DNA of 18,059 nt from an uncultured Porphyromonadaceae bacterium (lineage in GTDB: Bacteria > Bacteroidota > Bacteroidia > Bacteroidales > Muribaculaceae): assembly GCA_902470475.1 (NCBI GenBank), contig CABRGT010000040.1, positions 1 to 18,059 of the forward strand. The letters are read 5' to 3'. The position numbers were made by a program, and so were the translations under genes. The notes beneath the pieces were generated by a model that made no database searches, was not told the DNA's origin, and worked only from the letters and a program-made list of their open reading frames with translations. Positions within the stretch are counted from its first letter, which is position 1. Each line of letters begins with the position of its first letter. Positions 1 through 8,466 of the stretch are shown here, piece after piece.

Positions 1-1623
1 GCCCCCGGAGCCTGGCGCGCCGTGATCGACGGCGGCGAACTCCGCCTGGAAGCAGCCGAAGCCGATCTGCCCCTGGCAATGCGGCGCCTCGAGGCCCTCG
101 GACTGTCCGACGGACGCATCGCCCCCGCCGCAGTCATCACCGACCGACCCGACTTCCCCTACCGCGGACTGATGATTGACATCGCGCGCAACTATCAGAC
201 GCCGGCCCAGCTCGACCGCATCCTGCGGCTGATGGCTCGCTACGGTCTCAATGTGCTCCACTTCCACTTCGCCGACGACGAGGCATGGCGCCTCGAGATC
301 CCGGGCATGCCCGAGCTGACCGAAGTGGGCGGACGACGCGGCTACACCACCGACGAGACCGAATTCATGGCCCAGCTCTTCACCGGCGACGGCAATCCCG
401 ACAACCCGGCAGGCTCGTCCAACGGATACTTCACCCGGGCCGAATTCATAGCCATGCTCCGCACGGCCGACTCGCTCGGCATCACCGTCGTGCCCGAAAT
501 CGAGTCACCCGGACATGCCCGCGCCGCCATCCGGGCCATGGAAAAGCGCCTGCGCGTCACCGGCGACGACACCTACCGTCTGATCGACCCGGCCGACACC
601 TCGGTCTATACCTCGGCGCAGTCATTCCACGACAACGTGATGAATCCGGCCATCCCGGGTCCCGTCCGCTTCATGACCTATCTGGGCGCCGAACTGCAGA
701 AAATGTACCGCGAAGCCGGCCTCGAGATACCCGCCATCCACATCGGAGGCGACGAAGTGGCCAAAGGCGCCTGGACCGGCAGCCCCATCGCACGCCGCTA
801 CATGGACGAGCGCGGCATCACCGACGAACGCCAGCTGCACCTGATCTACGTGCGCGAACTGCTCGACGAGTACAACCGTCTCGGCATCCCCGTATCCGGC
901 TGGCAGGAAATAGCCGTCGGCCACGACGACGAGTACAACGAGGCGGTCCGCCCCCACGTATTCAGCGTCAACTGCTGGAGCACCCTGGGCAAGCAGAATT
1001 CCGTCACCAGCCAGAGCGCACGCGCCGGATACCCCACCGTGCTCAGCAACGTCGACCACTTCTATCTCGACATGTGCTATTCGCCCCATCCCTACGAACG
1101 CGGTCTGTCATGGGGCGGCTATGTCGACGAGTTCGATGCCCTGGCCGGCTATCCGCGCAGTCTCTGCCCTGTCGACGAAGAATCTTTCAGAAACGTGATC
1201 GGCGTCTCCGGACAGGTCTTCGCCGAGACCATGCGTTCGCCCGAAATGATCGAAAGCTTCCTGCTCCCCAAGATGCTCGGACTGGCCGAACGCGGATGGA
1301 ACTGCGACTCGACCTACAGCGACGCCCGCTTCAACGCAGTGATCAACACCCGCGAAGTACCCTACTGGCAGTCGGAAGGCTATAACTTCCACCTCCGCCA
1401 GCCCGGCATCGCCCTGACCGACGGCAAGGTCGTGATGAACACATCGTATCCCGGATCGCTCGCGCCCGTCATCCGCTACACCACCGACGGCTCTGAGCCT
1501 ACAGCTGCATCGGCAGTCTATACCGGCCCGTTCGACGCCGCAGGCTTGCGGCAGGTGCGCGCCGCCACTTTCATCGGCGACAAGCGCTCCGTCACCTCCA
1601 TCCTCTATACCGACAAACAATAA
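1..1623 (+). CDS. Beta-N-acetylhexosaminidase, GH20 (5' end missing)
   Basis: Exo-acting glycosidase that removes terminal N-acetylglucosamine or N-acetylgalactosamine from glycans, normally periplasmic or surface-exposed in Bacteroidales. The frame is open from base 1, so the signal peptide and most of the N-terminal GH20b domain lie outside the window; the in-frame GTG at 22 is not a credible start. Visible parts: the end of the GH20b domain, then the TIM barrel beginning near the YRGLMIDIARN stretch. The family signature HIGGDE is at 739-756, with the catalytic Asp-Glu pair at 751-756; the Asp assists the substrate acetamido group and the Glu is the acid/base. The last ~75 residues resemble the chitobiase/beta-hexosaminidase C-terminal domain (RYTTDGSEPT...YTGPF). 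A likely role is host mucin or N-glycan degradation (inference). The next gene starts 29 bp downstream with no hairpin between, so the two may be co-transcribed. Confidence 0.93.
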   Translation, partial: APGAWRAVIDGGELRLEAAEADLPLAMRRLEALGLSDGRIAPAAVITDRPDFPYRGLMIDIARNYQTPAQLDRILRLMARYGLNVLHFHFADDEAWRLEIPGMPELTEVGGRRGYTTDETEFMAQLFTGDGNPDNPAGSSNGYFTRAEFIAMLRTADSLGITVVPEIESPGHARAAIRAMEKRLRVTGDDTYRLIDPADTSVYTSAQSFHDNVMNPAIPGPVRFMTYLGAELQKMYREAGLEIPAIHIGGDEVAKGAWTGSPIARRYMDERGITDERQLHLIYVRELLDEYNRLGIPVSGWQEIAVGHDDEYNEAVRPHVFSVNCWSTLGKQNSVTSQSARAGYPTVLSNVDHFYLDMCYSPHPYERGLSWGGYVDEFDALAGYPRSLCPVDEESFRNVIGVSGQVFAETMRSPEMIESFLLPKMLGLAERGWNCDSTYSDARFNAVINTREVPYWQSEGYNFHLRQPGIALTDGKVVMNTSYPGSLAPVIRYTTDGSEPTAASAVYTGPFDAAGLRQVRAATFIGDKRSVTSILYTDKQ

Positions 1624-1652
1624 TACAAATCATAACAGTCAAGTAATCAGAT

Positions 1653-2774
1653 ATGAAAAGAATCATCTCTCTTGTTCTCCTGGTGGCGGCCATGGCCTCG
1701 GCAGCCTTCGCGGCTGACCATTACTCGTTCATGGGCATTCCCATGGACGGCCGCCTCTCGCCTTTCTGCAACAAACTCGTCAACCAGAAAGGCATGCGTA
1801 TCGTCGAGCGCGACGACGACCGCGGCGTCTACACCCTCTCGGGCCGATTCGCCGGCTACACCGACTGCGAGTTCTACGTATTCGACAACGACAACACCAA
1901 GCAGGTGTATCAGATCGACGTATATCTGCCCGAGCAGTCGACCTGGAGCGCGATCAAGAACCAGTACAACAAGATCGTGCGCGACTACCGCTCCAACGCC
2001 GCCTACACCTACCGCAGCTCTACCTCCGACTTCGAAGCACCCTACCGCGACGGCGGCGGCGACGAGGTTTCGGCCGTGAAGGCCGACAAGGTCGACTACT
2101 CCACCACTTTCATCGCCGACGGCGGCGTGCTTCTGATCCAGATCTCGAAGTACATGCAGGTCAAGCTCAGCTTCATGGACGTCGAGAACTATCCCTCGGA
2201 CGACGACCAGCCCGTCACACCCTCCACAACCAACACATCCTCGGCCATGACCTTCATGGGCATTCCCATGCGCGGCAACATCAGCTCCTTTGCCCAGCAG
2301 CTCGTCAACCAGAAAGGCTTCCGCATCGTAAACCGATCGGCCGAGAACCACTCCATCTCGATGCGCGGCACATACACCGGCAAGGAATGCGAGGTATACG
2401 TATTCGGCTCCCAGCTCACCGACCAGGTGTGGAGCATCAACGTCTACCTGCCCGAAGTCAGCACCTGGAACGCCATCAAGCGCGAATATCTCAACTACAA
2501 GAGCCAGTTCGATTCGAAGTACACCCTTACTTCGTCCTATGACTTCTTCGCCGATCCCTACGACGAGGGCGACGGCGACGAGATCGCAGGCATCAAGGCC
2601 GACAAATGCCACTACGCAGCCTTCTACGACGCTCCCGGCGGATCGATCATGCTGAAAATCTCGAAATATATGCAGGTCGAGGTTTCCTACGAGGACGCCA
2701 CAAACCGCGACATAGCCGAGCGCGAGGAGAACGGCCAGACCGGCGGCGGCTCCGGCAACTACAGCGACATCTGA
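1653..2774 (+). CDS. Secreted protein with two tandem copies of an unrecognised domain
   Basis: A 373-residue protein of unknown function. The N-terminus is a standard Sec signal peptide with probable cleavage after AFA (residue ~20) and no lipobox cysteine, so it is probably periplasmic or secreted. The mature part holds two homologous units of roughly 150-170 residues. Each opens with FMGIPM, continues with LVNQKG, then the series YVF...VYLPE.STW.AIK, and ends with ISKYMQV. The units are joined by a Ser/Thr/Pro-rich linker around residues 180-198, and a Gly-rich tail ends the protein. The FMGIPM and LVNQKG blocks repeat exactly 525 bp apart at the DNA level, showing an internal duplication. 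I do not recognise a named family, though similar single-unit small secreted proteins are familiar from Bacteroidales. ATG 1653 is the natural start, directly ahead of the signal peptide. Confidence 0.85.
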   Translation: MKRIISLVLLVAAMASAAFAADHYSFMGIPMDGRLSPFCNKLVNQKGMRIVERDDDRGVYTLSGRFAGYTDCEFYVFDNDNTKQVYQIDVYLPEQSTWSAIKNQYNKIVRDYRSNAAYTYRSSTSDFEAPYRDGGGDEVSAVKADKVDYSTTFIADGGVLLIQISKYMQVKLSFMDVENYPSDDDQPVTPSTTNTSSAMTFMGIPMRGNISSFAQQLVNQKGFRIVNRSAENHSISMRGTYTGKECEVYVFGSQLTDQVWSINVYLPEVSTWNAIKREYLNYKSQFDSKYTLTSSYDFFADPYDEGDGDEIAGIKADKCHYAAFYDAPGGSIMLKISKYMQVEVSYEDATNRDIAEREENGQTGGGSGNYSDI

Positions 2775-2798
2775 CCCACAGTCATCCCCTTTTGACTT

Positions 2799-2826
2799 CA
2801 AAGGCCGCCGAAATGAGCGGCCTTTG
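2799..2826 (+). terminator. Intrinsic terminator after the duplicated-domain gene
   Basis: A perfect 10-bp stem (arms 2799-2808 and 2817-2826, CAAAGGCCGC with its complement) encloses an 8-nt loop and is followed by a T-rich run (TCATTTTCTGTTTT). It lies 25 bp after the stop at 2774 and ahead of the pheT promoter, so it separates the two transcription units. Confidence 0.85.
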
Positions 2827-2837
2827 TCATTTTCTGT

Positions 2838-2868
2838 TTTGCCGTTTGGCCGATATTTGTTAACTTTG
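2838..2868 (+). promoter_or_regulatory. Bacteroidetes housekeeping promoter for pheT
   Basis: TTTG at 2838-2841, a 19-nt spacer, then TAACTTTG at 2861-2868. Both boxes match the Bacteroidetes sigma-ABfr consensus (-33 TTTG, -7 TAnnTTTG) with near-ideal spacing. The -7 box ends 23 bp before the pheT ATG, giving a short leader. It starts just past the preceding terminator. Confidence 0.8.
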
Positions 2869-2891
2869 CGCGTTGAAAACACTTAGCGAAT

Positions 2892-5381
2892 ATGAACATA
2901 TCCTATAAATGGCTCAAAGACTATCTCGACATAGATCTGGAGCCGGCGGCCGTGGCCGACGATCTCACTTCCATAGGTCTTGAGACCGGCTCGGTCGAAC
3001 GTGTCGAATCAATCAGAGGCGGCCTGCGGGGCATTGTGGTCGGCAAAGTGCTCACCTGCGTCGAACATCCCGACAGCGACCACCTGCACATCACCACCGT
3101 AGATCTCGGCGACGGACAGCCCACGCAGATCGTCTGCGGCGCCCCCAACGTGGCCGCCGGACAGACTGTCGTGGTCGCCACAGTCGGCACGACTCTCTAC
3201 GACGGCGACAAGGAATTCAAGATCAAGAAATCAAAGATACGCGGCGTGGAATCATCGGGCATGATCTGCGCCGAGGACGAGATCGGCGTAGGCTCATCCC
3301 ACGACGGCATCATGGTGCTCGACGACAGCGTCAGGGCCGGCACTCCCGCCGCCGAGTACTTCGGTCTCACCGACGACTACGTGCTTGAAGTCGATCTGAC
3401 TCCCAACCGCATCGACGCCGCATCGCACTACGGCGTGGCCCGCGACCTGGCCGCCTTCCTCGCCTGCCATGAACCCGCCACGGCTCCCCGCCTGAAGCGC
3501 CCGTCGGCCGAAGGCTTCAGCATCGACGATCCCGCTGGCAAAGGCGTCGAAGTCACCGTCGAGGCACCCGAAGCCTGCACACGCTACTGCGGACTGACCA
3601 TTGAAGGCGTCCGAGTGGCCGAGAGCCCCGACTGGCTCAAAGACCGGCTTAACGTCATCGGCCTGCGCCCGATCAACAACGTGGTCGACATCACAAACTA
3701 TATTCTCCACGCATTCGGACAGCCCCTCCACGCATTCGACCGCGACCGCATCGGCGGCGACCGCATTGTGGTCCGCAAGGCTGCCGGAGGCGACAAATTC
3801 ACCACACTCGACGGCGTGGAGCGCACCCTCGACGCAGCCGACCTGATGATCTGCGACGCCTGCAGCCCCTTGTGCATCGCCGGCGTGTTCGGCGGACTCG
3901 ATTCGGGCGTCACCGAGGCCACTACATCCGTATTCCTCGAAAGCGCCTGCTTCAATCCCACCTCCGTGCGCAAGACCGCACGCCGCCACGGCCTGTCGAC
4001 CGACTCGTCGTTCCGCTTCGAGCGCGGCGTCGATCCTGCCACCTGCCGTCTCTACCTCGAGATCGCAGCCAACATGATCAGAGAAATCGCCGGTGGCAGG
4101 ATCCTGGGCGACGTAGTCGACTTCTACCCAACCCCGGCCGAACCCGCAAAGGTCGAGCTGAGCTACGGCGCAGTCACCCGCCTGCTCGGCCAGGAAATCC
4201 CGTCCGCAACCATCGATTCCATCCTCCAGTCGCTCGAGATCGGGATCACAGGCCGCTCCGATGCCGACGGCGGCACGCTCACGCTGGCCGTACCCACCTA
4301 CCGCGTCGACGTCACCCGCCCGTGCGACGTCATCGAGGACATCCTGCGTATCTACGGCTACAACAACATCGCCATTCCCACGGCACTGCACGCGTCGCTC
4401 TCGTTCAAGACCCCGACCGATGCCGCCGACGACCTGCGCCGCACCCTGGCCAACTGCCTCACCGGCGCCGGATACACCGAGATTCTAAATAACTCTCTCA
4501 CGGCCAAGGCCTATTACGAACCCCTGACCGCCTATCCGGCCGACGCATGCGTCGAGCTGCTCAACCCGCTGAGCCAGGACCTCAACGTCATGCGCCAGAC
4601 ACTGCTCTTCGGCGGTCTCGAGTCGCTCGCCCACAACATCAACCGGCGCTCGGCCGACCTGGCCATGTACGAGACCGGCAACGTCTACGCCCGCCGCAGC
4701 GGCGAAGAGCCCACCGACGCCATGCCGCTCAAGCCCTATCACGAGCATTCGCGCATCGCACTGTGGCTCACCGGCCGCCGGCGCCCCGCCTCGTGGGACC
4801 GCCCCGCCGAGGACACCTCGTTCTTCGACCTCAAGGCGACTGTCGGACTCATCCTCACCCGCTGCGGACTCGACTCCCGCATGTACACAGTCAGGACTCC
4901 CGACACCATGCCCGACATCTACTCCACCGCACTGGTCATCGAAAGCCGCAACGGCAAGCCTCTGGGGTCGATGGGTATCGTGGCAGCCGACATCCTGCGC
5001 CGGCTCGACATCAAGCAGCCAGTCTACTTCGCCGAACTCGACCTCCAGGCCCTCACCGACATGGCCGCCAAGGCTGTCACCACCTTCAGGCCGCTGCCCA
5101 AGACACAGGCCGTGAAGCGCGACCTGTCGCTGCTGATCGACAATGCCACCACCATGGCCGACGTCGAGCGCGTAATCCGCCAGAGCGACAAGAAGCTGCT
5201 GCGCGATGTCGCCCTCTTCGACGTCTACGAAGGCAAGGGACTCCCCGAAGGCAAGAAATCCTACGCCGTGACAATAACTCTGCGCGACGACGAGAAGACG
5301 CTCAGCGACAACGTCACCGACGCCGTCATGAACAAGATCATCGCCGCACTGCGCAAGCAGCTCGGAGCCGAACTCCGCTAA
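2892..5381 (+). CDS. pheT: Phenylalanine--tRNA ligase beta subunit
   Basis: Beta subunit of the cytoplasmic alpha2-beta2 phenylalanyl-tRNA synthetase, which charges tRNA-Phe with phenylalanine using ATP; the alpha subunit (pheS) is not in this window. The 829-residue length fits a bacterial PheT. Domain order is complete: N-terminal region with an EMAP-like tRNA-binding fold at about residues 40-150 (GIVVGKVL...HPDSDHLHI), the B3/B4 editing domain at about 210-395 including FRFERGVDP, the B5 domain near 405-480, the catalytic-like core, and the C-terminal FDX-ACB anticodon-binding domain at about 735-828 (FRPLPKTQAVKRDLSLL ... SYAVTITLRDDEKTL). The ATG at 2892 starts the typical MNISYKWLKDYL opening and follows a good promoter. 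No frame disruption was seen. The YebC-family gene follows at 54 bp without a terminator. Confidence 0.97.
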   Translation: MNISYKWLKDYLDIDLEPAAVADDLTSIGLETGSVERVESIRGGLRGIVVGKVLTCVEHPDSDHLHITTVDLGDGQPTQIVCGAPNVAAGQTVVVATVGTTLYDGDKEFKIKKSKIRGVESSGMICAEDEIGVGSSHDGIMVLDDSVRAGTPAAEYFGLTDDYVLEVDLTPNRIDAASHYGVARDLAAFLACHEPATAPRLKRPSAEGFSIDDPAGKGVEVTVEAPEACTRYCGLTIEGVRVAESPDWLKDRLNVIGLRPINNVVDITNYILHAFGQPLHAFDRDRIGGDRIVVRKAAGGDKFTTLDGVERTLDAADLMICDACSPLCIAGVFGGLDSGVTEATTSVFLESACFNPTSVRKTARRHGLSTDSSFRFERGVDPATCRLYLEIAANMIREIAGGRILGDVVDFYPTPAEPAKVELSYGAVTRLLGQEIPSATIDSILQSLEIGITGRSDADGGTLTLAVPTYRVDVTRPCDVIEDILRIYGYNNIAIPTALHASLSFKTPTDAADDLRRTLANCLTGAGYTEILNNSLTAKAYYEPLTAYPADACVELLNPLSQDLNVMRQTLLFGGLESLAHNINRRSADLAMYETGNVYARRSGEEPTDAMPLKPYHEHSRIALWLTGRRRPASWDRPAEDTSFFDLKATVGLILTRCGLDSRMYTVRTPDTMPDIYSTALVIESRNGKPLGSMGIVAADILRRLDIKQPVYFAELDLQALTDMAAKAVTTFRPLPKTQAVKRDLSLLIDNATTMADVERVIRQSDKKLLRDVALFDVYEGKGLPEGKKSYAVTITLRDDEKTLSDNVTDAVMNKIIAALRKQLGAELR

Positions 5382-5435
5382 CCAGCAAAGACAACAATCA
5401 ATCAACAAACACAACAATACTTAAATAATACTCCA

Positions 5436-6176
5436 ATGGGAAGAGCATTTGAATACCGCAAAGCCCGCAAGCTCAAGCGCTGGGGCAACATGTCGCGCAC
5501 ATTCACCCGCATAGGCAAGGAAATCACAATCGCCGCCAAGGCCGGCGGTCCCGATCCCTCCACCAACCCCCGCCTGCGCGCTCTGATGCAGAACGCCAAG
5601 GCCGCAAACATGCCCAAGGACACTGTCGAACGCGCTATCAAGAAAGCCACCGACAAGGACGCCGGCGACTTCAAGGAAATCACCTACGAAGGATACGGCC
5701 CCTTCGGCATCGCCATCTTCGTCGAAGCCGCCACAGACAACAACACCCGCACCGTGGCCAACGTCCGCTCGTACTTCACCAAATTCGGCGGCTCGCTCGG
5801 CACCCAGGGTTCGCTCACATTCCTGTTCGACCACAAGTCGGTATTCAAAATCAAGCCCAAGGACGGTATTTCGCTCGAGGACCTCGAACTGGAACTGATC
5901 GATTACGGCGTCGACGAACTTGTCGACGACGAGGATGAGGAAGGCAACGCACTGATCGCACTCTACGGCGGTTTCGAGGACTTCCCCGGCATTCAGAAAT
6001 ATCTCGAGGAGAACGGATTCGAGATCGTATCATCGGAATTCGAACGCATCCCGCACGACCTCAAGGAAGTCACTCCCGAGCAGCGCGAGACCCTCAACAA
6101 GCTGCTCGAAAAGCTCGAGGACGACGAGGACGTGCAGAACGTCTTCCACAACATGGCTGAGTCCGACGAAGAATAA
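5436..6176 (+). CDS. YebC/PmpR (TACO1) family protein
   Basis: A 246-residue member of the YebC/TACO1 family. Members have been described as DNA-binding regulators (PmpR) and, more recently, as ribosome-associated factors that help translation through proline-rich stretches; which applies here cannot be told from sequence. Visible features: the basic N-terminal helical domain (residues ~1-75, GNMSRTFTRIGKEI, then NMPKDTVERAIKKAT), the central block EGYGPFGIAIFVEAATDNNTRT, the GGSLGTQGSLTFLF motif, and an acidic C-terminal domain. The usual opening GHSKWxxIKHRK is replaced by MGRAFEYRKARKLKRWGNMS, as I recall for Bacteroidetes homologues. The 54-bp leader is A/C-rich and nearly G-free, fitting Shine-Dalgarno-independent initiation. 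It lies behind pheT with no clear promoter of its own, so read-through from pheT is likely. Confidence 0.93.
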   Translation: MGRAFEYRKARKLKRWGNMSRTFTRIGKEITIAAKAGGPDPSTNPRLRALMQNAKAANMPKDTVERAIKKATDKDAGDFKEITYEGYGPFGIAIFVEAATDNNTRTVANVRSYFTKFGGSLGTQGSLTFLFDHKSVFKIKPKDGISLEDLELELIDYGVDELVDDEDEEGNALIALYGGFEDFPGIQKYLEENGFEIVSSEFERIPHDLKEVTPEQRETLNKLLEKLEDDEDVQNVFHNMAESDEE

Positions 6177-6197
6177 CATCTCCCTTTCATATAACGC

Positions 6198-6235
6198 GCG
6201 CATCCGGCCCGACTGACACGTCAGGCCGGATGCGC
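6198..6235. terminator. Strong hairpin between convergent genes (bidirectional terminator)
   Basis: Arms 6198-6209 (GCGCATCCGGCC) and 6224-6235 pair perfectly over 12 bp. Inside, TGAC-AC-GTCA (6214-6223) can extend the stem past a 4-nt bulge. It lies 22 bp after the YebC-family stop and 23 bp beyond the stop of the minus-strand channel gene. There is no long T-tract on either side, so termination efficiency is uncertain, but position and stability fit a shared terminator. Confidence 0.65.
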
Positions 6236-6258
6236 CGCATTTCTATCCGCCAGTCTTT

Positions 6259-7752
6259 TCAGCTCGCCTTGATTTGCCCGGGCTGCGTGACGGCGGCGTT
6301 GCGCGGGACTTGCTTCGGGGTGGTGCGGGTCGAGGCCGGCGAGTCGGGAGCGTCGGGCGACTGGAAGAAGGGATAAGGCACGCCGAACACATCATCAATG
6401 TCTCCGCCCGGGCTGAGGTAGCCGTCCACCACGGTGTCGCGGCCCGACGGATTCTCGAACGTATAGAGCTGGAAGTACCGCAGCATGGCGGCAAGATGCT
6501 CGAATATGCTGTCCTGGATAGCCTCGTATGCAAACCACTTCGAAGTGGCCGTGAAACAGTAGACCTGGAATGGGATGCCCGCGCTGGTCTGCGGCAGCGT
6601 GCACACGAAGCAGTCGCTGTCGTGAGCTATATTCGGATTGGCGTCGAGCCACATCTTCATGTAGGCGCGGAAAAGTCCCAGATTCGTGTCAAGCGTGCCG
6701 TTCACCAGGCCGGCCGGATTGTCCACGTCGGCCACGATACCCTGCTCGCGCTGCTGCTGCCGCACGGTGATCCAGTGATCCATCATCGGCAGCTTTTTCA
6801 GATTCTCGAGCATATCCGAAGTCGCCGGCAGCACACTGTCGGCATCGATCATATAGCTGCGGCACACCCGGCGGGTGTTGCTCACCTGCATCGAGCGGAA
6901 ATTCGTGAACGAGCCGCTGACCAGGCTGTATGGCGGCAGCGACGTCGTGGTCTTGTCCCAGTTGAGCACCTTGACGGCCGTCAGATTCACTTCCTGCACC
7001 GTGCCGTTGGCATCAGTGCCGTTGACCTTGATCCAGTCGCCCACGTGCAGGCTGTCGTTCTCCGACAGCTGCACTCCGGCCACAAGGCCCAGGATACTGT
7101 CCTTGAATATCAGCATCAGCACGGCGGCAAACGCACCAAGCCCAGCCAGCAGCGACGCCGGCGACTTGTCCACGATAATGGCTATCACGATGATGACGGC
7201 CACTATCCACAGCACACCCTTGGCCAGCTGCGCCAGCCCCTTGAGCGGCAGTTTGCGCTTGTTCTCCTTCGTGTCGACATGCATCCATATGGCCACCACC
7301 AGCGCCGAGAATGCCTGCGTGGTGACGAACACCACGTAGATCAGCGTCACCTTGGTCAGGATCGACGACAGCGCGTCATGGGCCGATAGCGTGAACTGGA
7401 TCAGTATCAGAAACGTCAGCGCCGGGATCATCCGGCACAGTTTGTTGAAGAAGCGTACTTTTGTCAGCGAATTATACGTATCGGAGTTCCAGCGGCGGGC
7501 CACCTGCTCGCACACGGCGAAGATTATCCACTTGGCCACATAGCCAACCACCAGCGAGATGCCCAGCACCACGGCAGCGTAGAGTACGGTGACCACCGTG
7601 ATGTTGTGCGACAGGCCGACATATCCAAGTATCCAGTCGACAACGTTCATTACAAACACCGCTATCGTCTTGGACGAGCCGGTGTTGTCGCCTATGAAAC
7701 GGGTTATGTCAGTAGTGGTGGCGCAATGCAGGATTTCGTACGGTTGGATCAT
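6259..7752 (-). CDS. MscS-family mechanosensitive ion channel (YbdG/MscM-like)
   Basis: Inner-membrane channel expected to open under membrane tension and release solutes during hypo-osmotic shock. The 497-residue protein has about five hydrophobic segments in its first half (around residues 28-48, 52-82, 108-126, 133-155 and 175-198). These are followed by the Gly/Ala-rich pore-lining helix (SLLAGLGAFAAVLMLIFKDSILGLVAGVQL) and the MscS beta domain (DSLHVGDWIKVNGTDANGTVQEVNLTAVKVLNWD). The extra N-terminal membrane helices and a long C-terminal cytoplasmic domain place it nearer YbdG-type miniconductance channels than the three-helix MscS. The last ~50 residues are Pro/Ser/Thr-rich and probably disordered. 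The start is the ATG complementary to 7750-7752. It diverges from the ECF sigma gene, leaving a 145-bp gap, and converges on the YebC-family gene. No clear promoter was found on its strand. Confidence 0.92.
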   Translation of the reverse strand: MIQPYEILHCATTTDITRFIGDNTGSSKTIAVFVMNVVDWILGYVGLSHNITVVTVLYAAVVLGISLVVGYVAKWIIFAVCEQVARRWNSDTYNSLTKVRFFNKLCRMIPALTFLILIQFTLSAHDALSSILTKVTLIYVVFVTTQAFSALVVAIWMHVDTKENKRKLPLKGLAQLAKGVLWIVAVIIVIAIIVDKSPASLLAGLGAFAAVLMLIFKDSILGLVAGVQLSENDSLHVGDWIKVNGTDANGTVQEVNLTAVKVLNWDKTTTSLPPYSLVSGSFTNFRSMQVSNTRRVCRSYMIDADSVLPATSDMLENLKKLPMMDHWITVRQQQREQGIVADVDNPAGLVNGTLDTNLGLFRAYMKMWLDANPNIAHDSDCFVCTLPQTSAGIPFQVYCFTATSKWFAYEAIQDSIFEHLAAMLRYFQLYTFENPSGRDTVVDGYLSPGGDIDDVFGVPYPFFQSPDAPDSPASTRTTPKQVPRNAAVTQPGQIKAS

Positions 7753-7841
7753 GATGAATGAGACTTGCTTTAAGCCGGATTAATACCGCGGCTAATAATA
7801 AGACAACCCCGCAGCCCGCAGTGTTCATCCTCCCCGCAAAA

Positions 7842-7872
7842 TTTTATGATCCGAAGTTATTTGCTAACTTTG
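7842..7872 (+). promoter_or_regulatory. Probable housekeeping promoter for the ECF sigma operon
   Basis: TAACTTTG at 7865-7872 matches the Bacteroidetes -7 box exactly. A near-match -33 box (TTTT, 7842-7845) lies 19 nt upstream. The -7 box ends 25 bp before the ATG at 7898. The sequence around the -7 box (ATTTG, one base, TAACTTTGCG) nearly duplicates that of pheT. This suggests basal transcription of the sigma gene by the primary sigma factor. Confidence 0.68.
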
Positions 7873-7897
7873 CGACCTGATTCAGCACAAGCCGACT

Positions 7898-8398
7898 ATG
7901 ACAGCCAAAGAATTTGAGAATCACTTCAGACGGCTCTACCTGCCGCTGGGCATGTACGCTCTGCGGCTGGTCGACGATGCGGACGCGGCCGAGGACATGG
8001 TGCAGGAAGCCTTCATGAAGACATGGCTCTATATCGGCGACGGTGGCGAGATCAGCAATTTTACGGCATTCATCTACCGTGCCGTGCGCAACACCTGCCT
8101 GTCGTACCTGCGCGACCGTCATGAGAAGCTCGGCGAAAATTTCATTCCCGACGTGGGTGAGGAGGAGATCGACACATCATTCCGCGACGCCCGGATCTGG
8201 AAAGCTATCGACGCGTTACCCGAAAAATGCCGCGAGATATTTCTGATGAGCAAGCGCGACGGCCTTTCCAACGAAGATATAGCCGATGAACTCGGCATTT
8301 CCGTCAAGACTGTCAAAAACCAGATGACCAAGGCGTTCAGCCGCCTGCGCGAAGCGCTCTCCGACGGTCACAAGCCCTTCTTCCTGCCTTTCCTGTAA
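7898..8398 (+). CDS. ECF-type RNA polymerase sigma factor
   Basis: A 166-residue extracytoplasmic-function sigma-70 factor. Region 2 spans about residues 8-75 (core-binding/-10 recognition, with DAAEDMVQEAFMKTW). Region 4 covers about 105-158, with LPEKCREIFLMSKRDGLSNEDIADELGISVKTVKNQMTKAFSRLRE forming the -35-binding helix-turn-helix. This is the subgroup typical of Bacteroidetes TonB-receptor and polysaccharide loci. The genes behind it (barrel protein, DUF4974 protein, STN receptor, DUF4249 lipoprotein) make it the likely transcriptional output of a cell-surface signalling pathway acting on its own operon. The C-terminus carries an unusual hydrophobic tail (PFFLPFL). The start is supported by a promoter 25 bp upstream. 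The next gene begins 68 bp later; that gap has no recognisable housekeeping promoter and could hold an ECF-specific one. Confidence 0.93.
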   Translation: MTAKEFENHFRRLYLPLGMYALRLVDDADAAEDMVQEAFMKTWLYIGDGGEISNFTAFIYRAVRNTCLSYLRDRHEKLGENFIPDVGEEEIDTSFRDARIWKAIDALPEKCREIFLMSKRDGLSNEDIADELGISVKTVKNQMTKAFSRLREALSDGHKPFFLPFL

Positions 8399-8466
8399 TT
8401 TTTTTGCTCGCCGCGTAGGACCTTTCCGCGCATTCCGGGTCTTATGGGTAAAAAACATTCATCATC

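Noticed and set aside
1647..2882. 411-codon open frame on the minus strand over the duplicated-domain gene
   Set aside because: Val/Gly-rich, low-complexity translation with no domain; it is antisense to a gene with a signal peptide and clear internal homology, and would run through the terminator and the pheT promoter. A high-GC shadow frame.
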